A stretch of DNA of 64,000 nt, from the NCBI GenBank assembly GCA_964393825.1, contig CAYMUY010000024.1, forward strand, positions 1-64,000, written 5' to 3'. A model generated the notes under the pieces. It ran no database searches. It was not told the origin of the DNA and saw only the letters and a program-made list of their open reading frames with translations. This DNA comes from PFJX01 sp964393825. Lineage in GTDB: Bacteria; Pseudomonadota; Gammaproteobacteria; Burkholderiales; Thiobacillaceae. The position numbers and the translations under genes are program-made. Shown piece by piece: positions 49,934 to 59,600 of this stretch. Positions within the stretch are counted from its first letter, which is position 1, and each line of letters starts with the position of its first letter.

Positions 49934-50182
49934 ATGTCCGTCATCCGTCCCGCATTGATTGCCCTGGCCCTCTTCACCGGCATGGCCGGCTGCGCCAGCC
50001 ATCAGGTGATCGTATCCGGCACCAAATCCGTTTCCTTCGAGCATGAGTCCGACGAACTGGCCAAGGTTGGCAAGGATGCCATGGCGCACTGCGCCAAGCT
50101 CGGCAAGGAAGCCAAGCTGGATAGCACGACCTGCCCGACCAGCAAGTTGTGTGTCACGACGTTCAGTTGCATCGACAAATAA
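49934..50182 (+). CDS. Small cysteine-containing lipoprotein
   Basis: An 82-residue predicted lipoprotein of unknown function. AAGGAG lies seven bases before the ATG at 49934. The signal ALIALALFTGMAGCAS ends in a lipobox (GMAGC), with Ser after the Cys favouring outer-membrane sorting. The mature part has four more cysteines (HCAKLG, TTCPTSKLC, FSCIDK), enough for two disulfide bonds. It is inserted between yicC and gmk, normally adjacent genes. No homologue is obvious to me. Confidence 0.75.
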   Translation: MSVIRPALIALALFTGMAGCASHQVIVSGTKSVSFEHESDELAKVGKDAMAHCAKLGKEAKLDSTTCPTSKLCVTTFSCIDK

Positions 50183-50206
50183 TCACGACCGCCCCAGACA
50201 CCCCTC

Positions 50207-50818
50207 ATGCCCGGAAATCTGTTGATCGTCTCCGCCCCCTCCGGGGCGGGAAAATCGAGCCTGGTCAAGGCCCTGCTGGAACGCGACCCGGCGATCCGCC
50301 TGTCCATTTCCTTCACCACGCGGGCGCCGCGTCCCGGCGAAATCGACGGCGTCCACTACCACTTCGTCAGCCGCGAGATTTTTCAGGATCACCTGGGACG
50401 CGGCGAATTCCTGGAAAGCGCGGAGGTGTACGGCAACTACTACGGCACTTCGCAGCCCTGGATCGAAGCCGAGCGCGCCGCCGGTCGCGACATCCTGCTG
50501 GAAATCGACTGGCAGGGGGCCGCCCAGGTGCGCCGCCTGGTTCCGGATGCCATTTCCATCTTCATCCTGCCTCCTTCCATCGCGGAACTGGCCAGTCGGC
50601 TGCGCGGCCGTGGCACGGATGCCGAAGACGTGATCAGCAAGCGCATGGCGGCGGCGAAGGAAGACATTTCCCACTGCCTGGAATTCGATTACCTGGTCGT
50701 CAACGACCGCTTCGAGATCGCGCTGGAAGATCTCCTGGCCATCACCAGGGCACACCGCCTGGGCATCGCCAGCCAGCAGGCCAGGCTGGCTGGCCTGCTC
50801 GAAGACCTGATGAAATGA
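50207..50818 (+). CDS. gmk: Guanylate kinase
   Basis: Gmk phosphorylates GMP to GDP. The 203-residue protein has the P-loop SAPSGAGKSSLV near residue 8, the GMP-binding SFTTRAPRPGEIDGVHYHFV and the lid/Walker-B region ILLEIDWQGAAQVR. The start MPGNLLIVSAPSG is typical. It is followed by a strong bidirectional terminator rather than by rpoZ and spoT as in many relatives. Confidence 0.97.
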   Translation: MPGNLLIVSAPSGAGKSSLVKALLERDPAIRLSISFTTRAPRPGEIDGVHYHFVSREIFQDHLGRGEFLESAEVYGNYYGTSQPWIEAERAAGRDILLEIDWQGAAQVRRLVPDAISIFILPPSIAELASRLRGRGTDAEDVISKRMAAAKEDISHCLEFDYLVVNDRFEIALEDLLAITRAHRLGIASQQARLAGLLEDLMK

Positions 50819-50844
50819 AAATGGCCGCGTGAGCGGCCATTTTC
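50817..50844. terminator. Bidirectional terminator between gmk and ppnP
   Basis: A perfect 12-base-pair stem, gaaaatggccgc (50817-50828) and gcggccattttc (50833-50844), with loop gtga. A and T runs on each side of the G/C core give a T tract on either strand. It begins at the gmk stop and faces ppnP, ending 15 bases from that gene's stop. Confidence 0.88.
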
Positions 50845-50859
50845 AGCGAGGGCGGCGGA

Positions 50860-51171
50860 TCAGCCGAAATGGCAGACGTAGTGGTAGGGCTCCAGCGCCT
50901 CGATGTCGAAGCTGGAATTGCCGGGTACCGAGAAGGATTCACCGGGGCCGTAATGGCTCCATTCGCTGTCGCCCTTCAGGCGCATGCGACAGCGGCCCGC
51001 CACGCATTCCATGATCTCCGGCGCGGCGGTATTGAAGGTGAGGCTGGCCGGCAGGATCACCCCCACGCTCTTCTTCGTGCCATCCGGCAGCACGACGGTG
51101 TGGGAGACGCACTTGCCGTCGAAATAGACGTTGGCCTGCTTGATGACGCTGACATTGTCGAATTGCGACAT
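50860..51171 (-). CDS. ppnP: Pyrimidine/purine nucleoside phosphorylase PpnP
   Basis: A 103-residue cupin-fold enzyme of the PpnP/DUF1255 family, which splits nucleosides to bases and ribose-1-phosphate. It begins MSQFDNVSVIKQANVYFDGK and has the family core GVILPASLTFNTAAPEIMEC, GDSEWSHYGPGESFSVPGNS and a short tail. AAGGAAAACC lies before the ATG. It follows argG by 14 bases on the same strand, so it may be read through from the arginine genes. Confidence 0.92.
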   Translation of the reverse strand: MSQFDNVSVIKQANVYFDGKCVSHTVVLPDGTKKSVGVILPASLTFNTAAPEIMECVAGRCRMRLKGDSEWSHYGPGESFSVPGNSSFDIEALEPYHYVCHFG

Positions 51172-51185
51172 GGTTTTCCTTTCTC

Positions 51186-52415
51186 TCAGTTGCGTTTGGC
51201 GGCGAGTTTCGCCGCAATGCGCATGCGCAGGGCGTTCAGCTTGATGAAGCCGCCCGCGTCCTTCTGGTCGTAGGCGCCGGCGTCATCCTCGAAGGTCGCG
51301 ATGGTGGAATCGAACAGCGAGTTGGTCTTGGAATCGCGGCCGACCACAATGACGTTGCCCTTGTACAACTTCAGGCGGACGAAACCGTTGACATTGGTCT
51401 GGGTGTGATCGATCAGCGTCTGCAGGGCCACGCGTTCCGGCGCCCACCAGTAGCCGTTGTAGATCAGGCTGGCGTAGCGCGGCATCAGGTCATCCTTGAG
51501 GTGGGCGACCTCGCGGTCCAGGGTGATCGATTCGATGGCGCGGTGCGCCTTCAGCAGGATGGTGCCGCCCGGGGTTTCATAACAGCCACGCGATTTCATG
51601 CCGACATAGCGGTTTTCCACCAGATCTAGGCGGCCGACACCATGCTTGCCGCCGAGGCGGTTGAGTTCGGCCAGCACCTCATGCGCCTTCATGGCGACGC
51701 CGTTGATGGCGACCACGTCACCCTTCTCGTAGTTCAAGGTGAGGTATTCGGCCTCGTCCGGCGCCTTTTCCGGCGACACGGTCCAGCGCCACATGTCCTC
51801 CTCGGCTTCGGCATTGGGGTCTTCCAGATGGCGGCCTTCGTAGGAGATGTGCAGCAGGTTGGCATCCATGGAATAGGGAGAGCCGCCCGACTTGTGCTTC
51901 ATGTCCACGGGAATGCCGTGGGTCTCGGCGTAATGGATCAGCTTCTCGCGGGAGAGCAGGTCCCACTCGCGCCATGGCGCGATGACCTTGACGTCGGGTT
52001 TCAGCGCGTAAGCACCGAGTTCGAAGCGGACCTGGTCGTTGCCCTTGCCGGTAGCGCCGTGGCAGATGGCGTCGGCGCCGGTCATGTTGACGATCTCGAT
52101 CAGGCGCTTGGCGATCAGCGGCCGGGCAATGGAGGTGCCGAGCAGGTACTCGCCTTCATAGACCGTGTTGGCGCGGAACATCGGAAAGACGAAGTCGCGC
52201 ACGAACTCCTCGCGCAGGTCGTCGATGAAGATCTGTTCCGGCTTGATGCCGAACTTCAGCGCCTTGGCGCGGGCCGGTTCCAGTTCCTCGCCCTGGCCGA
52301 GGTCGGCGGTGAAGGTCACCACCTCGCATTGATAGGTGTCCTGCAGCCATTTCAGGATGACCGAGGTATCCAGCCCGCCGGAGTAGGCGAGCACAACTTT
52401 TTTGATGTCGCTCAT
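51186..52415 (-). CDS. argG: Argininosuccinate synthase
   Basis: ArgG joins citrulline and aspartate with ATP, the seventh step of arginine synthesis. The 409-residue protein has the P-loop-like nucleotide site LAYSGGLDTSVILKWL at the N-terminus, GATGKGNDQVRFEL, and HKSGGSPYSMDANLLHIS. The start is MSDIKKVVLAYSGG at 52415. It lies downstream of the DUF2283 gene and argF, and the upstream gap is only 21 bases. Confidence 0.98.
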   Translation of the reverse strand: MSDIKKVVLAYSGGLDTSVILKWLQDTYQCEVVTFTADLGQGEELEPARAKALKFGIKPEQIFIDDLREEFVRDFVFPMFRANTVYEGEYLLGTSIARPLIAKRLIEIVNMTGADAICHGATGKGNDQVRFELGAYALKPDVKVIAPWREWDLLSREKLIHYAETHGIPVDMKHKSGGSPYSMDANLLHISYEGRHLEDPNAEAEEDMWRWTVSPEKAPDEAEYLTLNYEKGDVVAINGVAMKAHEVLAELNRLGGKHGVGRLDLVENRYVGMKSRGCYETPGGTILLKAHRAIESITLDREVAHLKDDLMPRYASLIYNGYWWAPERVALQTLIDHTQTNVNGFVRLKLYKGNVIVVGRDSKTNSLFDSTIATFEDDAGAYDQKDAGGFIKLNALRMRIAAKLAAKRN

Positions 52416-52436
52416 GATGATGCCTTTAGAAAGAAT

Positions 52437-52664
52437 TCAGTGCGCGCGACCGTCCACGGCCACCACCTCGCCGGGAAAATCACCGACGCGCAGCGCCCGC
52501 AGGTCGGTCTGTTGCGAGGCGTGCTCGATTTCGATGCCGACCACGCGGCCGTCCTCGCTCATGTTCAGTACCACGCCGGTGTGCGCTTCCCAGGCATGGA
52601 CGGGGTCCTCGGGCGAAAGTTCGAGGTAGAGCGTGTCGCGGTCCTTGAAATAGGCGATGTTCAA
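52437..52664 (-). CDS. DUF2283 small protein with TTG start
   Basis: A 75-residue protein of the DUF2283 family, function unknown. The sequence reads (L/M)NIAYFKDRDTLYLELS, then GVVLNMSEDGRVVGIEIEHAS, the family hallmark. The only sensible start is TTG at 52664, four bases after the argF stop, with GAGG about ten bases upstream. Its position inside the arginine cluster may be accidental, but the small gaps imply co-transcription. Confidence 0.78.
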   Translation of the reverse strand: MNIAYFKDRDTLYLELSPEDPVHAWEAHTGVVLNMSEDGRVVGIEIEHASQQTDLRALRVGDFPGEVVAVDGRAH

Positions 52665-52668
52665 GGGA

Positions 52669-53592
52669 TCAGTCCTCGACGCGGCCGCGCAGCAGGTATT
52701 CCAGCAGCGCCTTCTGACTGTGCAGGCGGTTTTCCGCCTCATCCCAGACCACCGACTGCGGGCCGTCGATGACATCGGCCGCGACTTCCTCGCCACGATG
52801 CGCCGGCAGGCAGTGCATGAACAGCGCATCGGCGGCGGCGACCCGCATCATGTCGGCATCCACCTGCCAATCGGCGAAGGCTTTCTTGCGCTCGTTGTTT
52901 TCCGCTTCGAATCCCATGCTGGTCCAGACATCGGTGGTGACCAGGTCGGCGCCGCGGCAGGCCTCCATCGGGTCGGCAAACGCTTCGTAATGGCCCGTGC
53001 CGAACAGGCCGGCGCGCTCCGGTTCCACCTCATAACCCGGCGGGGTGGAGACGTGGACATTGAAGTCGAGCACCTCGGCCGCCTGCAACCAGGTGTTGCA
53101 CATGTTGTTGGAGTCGCCGATCCAGGTCACCGTCTTGCCCTGAATGGGGCCACACCGCTCGATGAAGGTGTAGATGTCGGCCAGGATCTGGCAGGGATGG
53201 TATTCGTTGGTCAAGCCGTTGATCACCGGCACTCGCGAATGCGCGGCGAAGCGTTCGATGATTTCCTGCTCGAAGGTGCGGATCATCACCACATCGACCA
53301 TCCGCGAGATCACTTCCGCCGCGTCTTCCACCGGTTCGCCACGGCCCAACTGGGTGTCGCGGGTATTCAGGTAGATCGCCGAACCACCCAGCTGATGCAT
53401 GCCGGCCTCGAAGGAGAGGCGGGTGCGGGTCGAGTTCTTCTCGAAGATCATGGCCAGGGTACGGTCGGCCAGCGGGTGATAGGGCAGGTAGCGCTTGAAG
53501 CGATCCTTGATGACGCGGGTGCGCGCGAACAGATGCTCCAGTTCGTCGCGGCCGAGATCCTTGAATTGCAGGAAATGCTTCGCCGATGTCAT
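52669..53592 (-). CDS. argF: Ornithine carbamoyltransferase
   Basis: ArgF makes citrulline from ornithine and carbamoyl phosphate. The 307-residue protein contains the carbamoyl-phosphate motif STRTRLSFEAGM, the QLGGSAIYLN block, the ornithine-side HCLPAHRGEE and MGFEAEN. The start MTSAKHFLQFKDL is 4 bases after the argD stop. It is followed closely by DUF2283 and argG. Confidence 0.97.
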   Translation of the reverse strand: MTSAKHFLQFKDLGRDELEHLFARTRVIKDRFKRYLPYHPLADRTLAMIFEKNSTRTRLSFEAGMHQLGGSAIYLNTRDTQLGRGEPVEDAAEVISRMVDVVMIRTFEQEIIERFAAHSRVPVINGLTNEYHPCQILADIYTFIERCGPIQGKTVTWIGDSNNMCNTWLQAAEVLDFNVHVSTPPGYEVEPERAGLFGTGHYEAFADPMEACRGADLVTTDVWTSMGFEAENNERKKAFADWQVDADMMRVAAADALFMHCLPAHRGEEVAADVIDGPQSVVWDEAENRLHSQKALLEYLLRGRVED

Positions 53593-53596
53593 GGGC

Positions 53597-54781
53597 TTAC
53601 TCCAGGAAGCCGCGGATCAGGCCCGCCAGTTGTTCCGTGAGCAGGGCCGCTTCCTCCCGCTTCAAGACCAGGGGAGGCAGCAGACGCACCACAGTGTCGT
53701 TGGTAACGTTGATCAGCAGCTTCCGTTCCAGCGCCCGCGCCACCAGTTCGCCACAGGGGCGGTCGAGTTCGATGCCGACCATCAGGCCCTGGCCGCGAAC
53801 CTCCACCACGCCGGCCACGCCTTCGAGACGGTGCAACAGATCGGCACGGATGAAGGCGCCGAGGGCGGCGGCATTGTCCAGCAACTTGTCGTCTTCCATC
53901 ACCTGCAAGGTGGTCAACGCCGCCACGCAGGCCAGCGGATTGCCGCCGAAGGTTGAGCCGTGCTTGCCCGGCACGAAGGTTTCCGCCGCGACGCCGCGCG
54001 CGAGACAGGCCCCGATGGGGACACCGGCACCCAGGCCCTTGGCCAGCGTCATCACGTCGGGCTTGATGTCGCCGTGCTGGAAGGCGAACCAGGTGCCGGT
54101 ACGACCAATGCCGGTCTGCACCTCGTCGAGCATCAGCAGCCAGGCGTTGTCGTCGCAGATGCGCCGAAGTTGCGCCAGGTAATCGGCCTGCGGTATCTGC
54201 ACGCCACCCTCGCCCTGGAACGGCTCGACCAGGACGGCGACGATGTTCTTGTGATGCGCCGCCAGCGCCGCGACCGCCTCGGCGTCGCCGAACGGGACGC
54301 GCACAAAGCCGGTCACCAGCGGCTCGAAACCGGCCTGCACCTTGCGGTTGCCGGTGGCGGAGAGCGTGGCCATGGTGCGGCCATGGAAGCTCTTTTCCAT
54401 GACCACGATGGCCGGGTTCTCGATGCCGCGATTGTGCGCATGCAGGCGCGCGATCTTGATCGCCGCCTCGTTGGCCTCGGCGCCGGAATTGCAGAAGAAC
54501 ACGCGCTCGAGCCCGGAAAGGTCGCACAACCGCTCGGCCAGACGTTCCTGCTCGCGGATGTGATAGATATTGGAGGTGTGGATCAGGTGCCCAGCCTGCT
54601 CGCACAAGGCCCGGACCAGCCTGGGGTGGGCATGGCCGAGCGCATTCACCGCGACTCCGGCCAGGGCGTCCAGATAGCGGTCGCCGTTCTCGTCGAACAG
54701 CCAGGCACCTTCGCCGCGGACGAACGCCACGGGCTGGCGGGCATAGGTTTGCATCAGGTTATCGGCCATATCCGTACTCAT
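53597..54781 (-). CDS. argD: Acetylornithine aminotransferase
   Basis: ArgD transfers an amino group from glutamate to N-acetylglutamate semialdehyde (and often to succinyl-diaminopimelate precursors). The 394-residue class-III PLP enzyme has the cofactor region FFCNSGAEANEAAIKIAR, LLMLDEVQTGIGRTG, and the PLP lysine in DVMTLAKGLGAG. The start is set at 54781 (MSTDMADNLMQTYARQ); MADNLMQ at 54769 is possible. It is the first gene of the argD-argF-DUF2283-argG string. Confidence 0.95.
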   Translation of the reverse strand: MSTDMADNLMQTYARQPVAFVRGEGAWLFDENGDRYLDALAGVAVNALGHAHPRLVRALCEQAGHLIHTSNIYHIREQERLAERLCDLSGLERVFFCNSGAEANEAAIKIARLHAHNRGIENPAIVVMEKSFHGRTMATLSATGNRKVQAGFEPLVTGFVRVPFGDAEAVAALAAHHKNIVAVLVEPFQGEGGVQIPQADYLAQLRRICDDNAWLLMLDEVQTGIGRTGTWFAFQHGDIKPDVMTLAKGLGAGVPIGACLARGVAAETFVPGKHGSTFGGNPLACVAALTTLQVMEDDKLLDNAAALGAFIRADLLHRLEGVAGVVEVRGQGLMVGIELDRPCGELVARALERKLLINVTNDTVVRLLPPLVLKREEAALLTEQLAGLIRGFLE

Positions 54782-55456
54782 TGCTGTGCTCTCGTTTCCC
54801 TGCTTCCAGGCGCTGAAAATGATGCGCGGCGACCACGGCCGCCGCTCAGCTTCAATCAAGAAAGCGTGGAAACATACCACCAAACCACTAATTTACAAAC
54901 GGGATGAAAAAATCCTGTTAGCGCCTTGGGAGACGCCCCGGCACCATCCGGGCTACGATGCCTTGCACCCCGCCAGCGCCTCGCGCTGGGCGAGCGTCTT
55001 GACCTGGCATCCACGGCACACGGTGTCGGCGTCGGCGTCGGCAGCCGCCGCCAGGCCACCTCCGGCCCGGACGGCCACGCTCGCCGCGGGACCGGATGCT
55101 GCGCGATGGCGGGCTCCATGGGCCGGGCATAGTCGCGTGCGAGCCCCTCCCGCCCGAGTGTGGCGGGGACGGGGTGACGGACCTGTCGAGAAGTCCACAG
55201 CTTCTGTGGATAACTCTGTGCACAAACGCGGGACAAACCCCTTAACCCCCTGTCCCACCGGCAGGTTGTGCCAGACGGTCACTTTTTAGGCAGTCCATGC
55301 CACATTAAGAATCAATGACTTACAAAAACGCCTAACAACATCAGTGAGATACGAGCGCTTCCTGACAAAGATGTTGCAACTGTGGACACAACTCGCTCTT
55401 GACACCCTGAAAAGGGCGCGTCCCATCAGCATTCAAGCGGGTTCACGCCCCCTCGA
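54782..55456. other. Gene-free intergenic region upstream of argD
   Basis: No convincing gene is found in these 675 bases. The left half (54930-55170) is GC-rich with a short (ggcgtc)n-like run near 55020; overlapping minus-strand frames there lack ribosome binding sites and family features. The right half (55190-55400) is less GC-rich and carries several DnaA-box-like 9-mers. It must also hold the argD promoter, which I could not place. No ArgR box was recognised. Confidence 0.55.
55191..55225. promoter_or_regulatory. Cluster of DnaA-box-like sites
   Basis: TGTGGATAA at 55205-55213 is an exact DnaA box (reverse complement TTATCCACA). Two near matches flank it: aagtccaca (55191-55199, reverse TGTGGACTT) and TGTGCACAA (55217-55225). 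A further TGTGGACAC lies at 55381-55389. The spacing and mixed orientation resemble a DnaA-binding cluster, though no DNA-unwinding AT repeats or dnaA-type genes are nearby. Confidence 0.5.
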
Positions 55457-56614
55457 TCACTCCCGCACATAGATGAAATAGAGCCCGGCCCCATGCAACA
55501 GGTTCTGCCCGAGGGCCCCTTCCGCGGCGGCCAGACGGGGGCGCAGGAAGGCCACGCGCAAGCGATCGAGACCGGCATTGGTCGTCCCCGGTGGCGTTGC
55601 TGGAAGATCCAGGCTCTCCGTCATGGCCCGCCCGGCTGGCACCCGCAGAAATCGGGATGGCAAGGCCATGGCCGGTGGACAGGATGACGGGCGTTCGCGC
55701 AGCAGCCCTTCCAGCGCCTCACGTTTGCCGTTCGCCAGTTGCGCCAGCGCGGCATCGAGTTCGCTGCTCGGCGCGCACAGGTCAAGCAGGCCGGCCTCGA
55801 CGTCCACGGCGATATCGGACGCCGCGGCAAGGTATAGTGAATGGGGGCCCGCCCTGGCCTCCAGGTAGCCCTGGTGCGCGAACGGCTTGCGCTCCTCACG
55901 CCCCCCCTGATCACGCCACGCGAATCCCTCCAGGAACCATTCCAGGCGCAAGGCCGGTTCCGCGCCGAACCCTCCGGGTGGGACGTAGCGCAAGCCATAA
56001 CCGGTCAACATGCCATCAGGGCCAGGACGTTTCGCATCGGCACTCAACATCGAAGCCAGCACCTCCCGGCCGGGTTGCTCGGCGATCCCCCGCCGGGCGA
56101 ACCCACGCGGCGGCGCCTCGCCAAAATCCGCCGTGGCCAGGAGATCGTAGACCGGCTTCGGCAAACCGGTCGCGCGCGGCGCCGCGAAAGCCAGCACGCT
56201 GTAGGCCCGCCCGCCGTGGGCACCGGCCAGCAGGAACACGGTCGCCTCACCATCACCGGCCCGGCGGCGGCAAGCCAGCCAGGGCATGCCGCCGATTTCA
56301 ATTTGCCCGATCTCGGCCTGCTTGCCATATTGAGAGGCCCATTTCTTCCGAAGGTTGACGTAAAACGCCTGGGCATCGGTCCGCAACGGTGTCGATCCCG
56401 GAGGAATGGCGACTTGCAGGGCGATGTCGCGCGCACCCACGACCGCGGGCCATTCCAGCAAATAGGCGCCATCTTCGCGCTCCCGCGCCGGATCGCCACG
56501 TCGCCAGGCCGCTTCCGGGGTCAGGCGCAGGGCATCGACCCGCAAGCTCTCCGCGCCCACCATCGACGCGGCCGCCAGCAGCAGCCCGCACACCATCAAG
56601 CTTCCAGATTTCAT
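55457..56614 (-). CDS. Exported protein of unknown function
   Basis: A 385-residue protein with a signal peptide (GSLMVCGLLLAAASMVGA) and no membrane anchor or lipobox, so probably periplasmic. I do not recognise a family. It is rich in Ala, Arg and Gly, and includes GMPWLACRRRAGDGEATVFLL, a stretch with a single Cys, and further Cys in LLDLCAPSS and RPSSCPPAM. It is divergent from hrpA, with 17 bases between the starts, so the promoters overlap both coding regions. Codon use appears similar to that of its neighbours. Confidence 0.72.
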   Translation of the reverse strand: MKSGSLMVCGLLLAAASMVGAESLRVDALRLTPEAAWRRGDPAREREDGAYLLEWPAVVGARDIALQVAIPPGSTPLRTDAQAFYVNLRKKWASQYGKQAEIGQIEIGGMPWLACRRRAGDGEATVFLLAGAHGGRAYSVLAFAAPRATGLPKPVYDLLATADFGEAPPRGFARRGIAEQPGREVLASMLSADAKRPGPDGMLTGYGLRYVPPGGFGAEPALRLEWFLEGFAWRDQGGREERKPFAHQGYLEARAGPHSLYLAAASDIAVDVEAGLLDLCAPSSELDAALAQLANGKREALEGLLRERPSSCPPAMALPSRFLRVPAGRAMTESLDLPATPPGTTNAGLDRLRVAFLRPRLAAAEGALGQNLLHGAGLYFIYVRE

Positions 56615-56631
56615 GCTACTTTCGCCGCCCC

Positions 56632-59600
56632 ATGAGTGAACCAGTCCTTTCCAATCCCGCCAGCCTACCGTATCTGGACTTCCCGGAGTCCCTGCCGGTA
56701 TCCGCCCGCCGCGCGGACATCGCCGCCGCCCTGGCGGCGCATCAGGTGATCATCGTCTGCGGCGAAACCGGTTCCGGCAAGACCACCCAGTTGCCCAAGA
56801 TCGCGCTTGCCGCCGGTCGCGGTGGCGAAGGCCGCCTGGTGGGCATGACCCAACCACGCCGCATCGCCGCCAAGAGCGTGGCGGCGCGCATCGCCGAGGA
56901 AACGAAATCCCGCCTCGGTGGCCTCGTCGGCTGGCAGGTACGCTTCACCGATCAGGTGTCGAAGGAGAGCCGGATCAAGGTGATGACCGATGGCATCCTG
57001 CTCGCCGAAACCCAGTCCGACCCCGACTTCCGCGCCTACGACACCCTGATCCTCGACGAGGCGCACGAGCGCAGCCTGAACATCGACTTCCTGCTCGGCT
57101 ACCTGAAGACCCTGCTGCCGCGCCGTCCCGACCTGAAATTGATCCTGTCCTCCGCGACCCTGGAAGCCGACCGCTTTTCCGCCTACTTCAATGGCGCGCC
57201 GGTGATCGAGGTGTCGGGGCGAACCTATCCGGTGGAGATGCGCTACCGGTCATTACAACCCCTCCCCCCTCGGGGGAGGGGCAGGGGAGAGGGAACGACG
57301 GTTACTCAATCGACGCGGGTTCCCTCACCCCCGGCCCCTCTCCCGGAGGGAGAGGGGAGCGATGACCTGGACCTCGCCCTGATCCACGCCGTCGACGAAC
57401 TCGCCGCCGCCGGCCCCGGCGACATCCTGGTGTTCCTGCCGGGCGAGCGGGAGATTCGCGAGGCGCACGAGGCGCTGCGCAAGCACCATCCGCCGCAGAC
57501 CGAAATCCTGCCCCTGTTCGCGCGCCTCTCGGTGGCCGATCAGGAAAAGGTGTTCCAGTCGCACGGCGGCCGCCGCATCGTGCTGGCCACCAACGTGGCG
57601 GAAACCTCGCTCACCGTGCCCGGCATCCGTTATGTGGTGGATACCGGCCTGGCGCGGGTGAAGCGCTATTCCATCCGCAACAAGATCGAACAGCTCAAGG
57701 TGGAAAAGGTCTCGCAAGCCGCCGCCCGGCAGCGCGCCGGGCGCTGCGGCCGGGTGGCGGAAGGCATCTGTATCCGCCTCTACGACGAGGCCGACTTCCT
57801 CGGCCGGCAGGAATACACCACGCCGGAACTGCTGCGCTCCTCGCTGGCCGGCGTCATCCTGCGCATGAAATCGCTGCGCTTGCCGGAGATCGAGGTCTTC
57901 CCCTTCCTCGACGTGCCCGAGGGCAAGCGCATCCGCGACGGCCAGCAACTCCTGGCCGAACTCGGCGCCCTGGACGGGCGCGGCAGGCTGACCGGCATCG
58001 GCAAGCAACTCGCGCATCTGCCGGTGGACCCGCGCATCGGCCGCATGCTCATCGCCGCGAAAGATCGCGGCTGCCTGCATGAAATGCTGGTCATCGCCGC
58101 CTTCCTCTCGGTGCAGGACCCGCGCGAACGGCCGCTGGACGCGCAGGAGGCCGCCGACCAGAAGCATCGCCGCTTCATCGATGCCAACTCCGATTTCATC
58201 AGCCTGCTCAAACTCTGGGCGCATATCGAAGACCTCAGCCACCATCGCAAGTCGCAGCGGAAATTCCGCGACGCCCTGAAGGCCGATTTCCTCTCGCCCA
58301 ACCGGGTGCGGGAATGGCGCGACGTCCATGCGCAACTGACCACCCAGGTGAAGGAAATGGGCTGGACGGTGGCGGACAGGCAAGACCGGGCAGGCGAAAC
58401 GCCCGTGCTGCAGGGCTCTCATGTCGCGCAGGCATCCTCGCCTGCCCCCGAGCCGCTTGGAGAAATCCCCTACGCCCCGCTGCACCAGGCCCTGCTTCCC
58501 GGCCTCCTCGGCAACCTCGGCATGCAGACCGAGGACGGCGCCTACCTCGGCGCCCGCGACATGAAGTTCTGGATCTTTCCCGGCTCAGGGGTGAAGAAGA
58601 AGCCGAAGTGGCTGCTCGCCGCCGAGATCGTGGAAACCAGGCGGGTCTATGCCCGCATGGTGGCGAAGATCGAGCCGGAATGGATCGAGCATGCCGCCCG
58701 CCACCTGCTCAAGGTCTCCTACAGCGACCCGCACTGGGCGAAGAAGCCGGCGCACGTGGCGGCCTCGATGCGCGCCACCCTCTACGGCCTGCCGGTAGTG
58801 AACGCTCGCAAGGTCCACTACGGCCCGATCGACCCGGTATTGAGCCGTGAGCTGTTCATCCGCGGCGCCCTGGTCGCGGGCGAATTCGAAACGCGCGCGC
58901 CCTGGTTCGAGCACAACCGCCGCCTGCTCGAAGAGATCGACGATCTCGCCCATCGCGCCCGCAACGCCCGCCTGGTGGTGGATGAACATCAGCTCTACGC
59001 CTTCTTCGACGCCCGCGTGCCGGAGGGCATCCACAATGGCGCTGCCTTCGACAAATGGCGGCGCGAGGCGGAGAAAACCCAGCCGCGCCTGCTCTACCTG
59101 GAACGCGCCGACCTGCTCGACAGCGGCCACGACAGCCAGGAACAGGCCTTCCCGCCGCAACTGGAACTCAACGGCGCCCAGTACCCCCTCGCCTACCGCT
59201 TCGACCCCGGCACGGAAGACGACGGCGTCACCCTGATCGTGCCGCTCGCCGCCCTCAACCAGATCTCCCCGGCGCGCTGCGAATGGCTGGTGCCCGGCCT
59301 GCTGGAGGAAAAGATCGCCGCCCTGATGAAGAGCCTGCCGCAATCCATCCGCCGCGCCTTCGTGCCCGTGCCCGAGTACGCGCGAGCGGCGGCGGCGGCC
59401 CTGGCCGACAACGCGCGCACCACACCGCTCACCGACGCCCTCGCCGCCTTCCTCAGCAAATCCACCGGCCAGCTCATCCCCCGCGACGCCTGGCGCCCGG
59501 AAGCCCTGGCACCGCATCTGGTCATGAATTTCCGGGTTCAGGACGAGGCCGGCAAGACCCTGGCCGAGGGCCGCGATCTCGCCACCCTGCGCCAGCAACT

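Noticed and set aside
54953..55282. Minus-strand frame of 109 residues in the gene-free region
   Set aside because: Low-complexity Ala/Arg sequence, overlapping frames equally open, no ribosome binding site, no known family.
55191..55389. Replication origin (oriC)
   Set aside because: DnaA boxes alone are not enough: no AT-rich unwinding repeats and no dnaA, dnaN, gidA or parAB genes are near.
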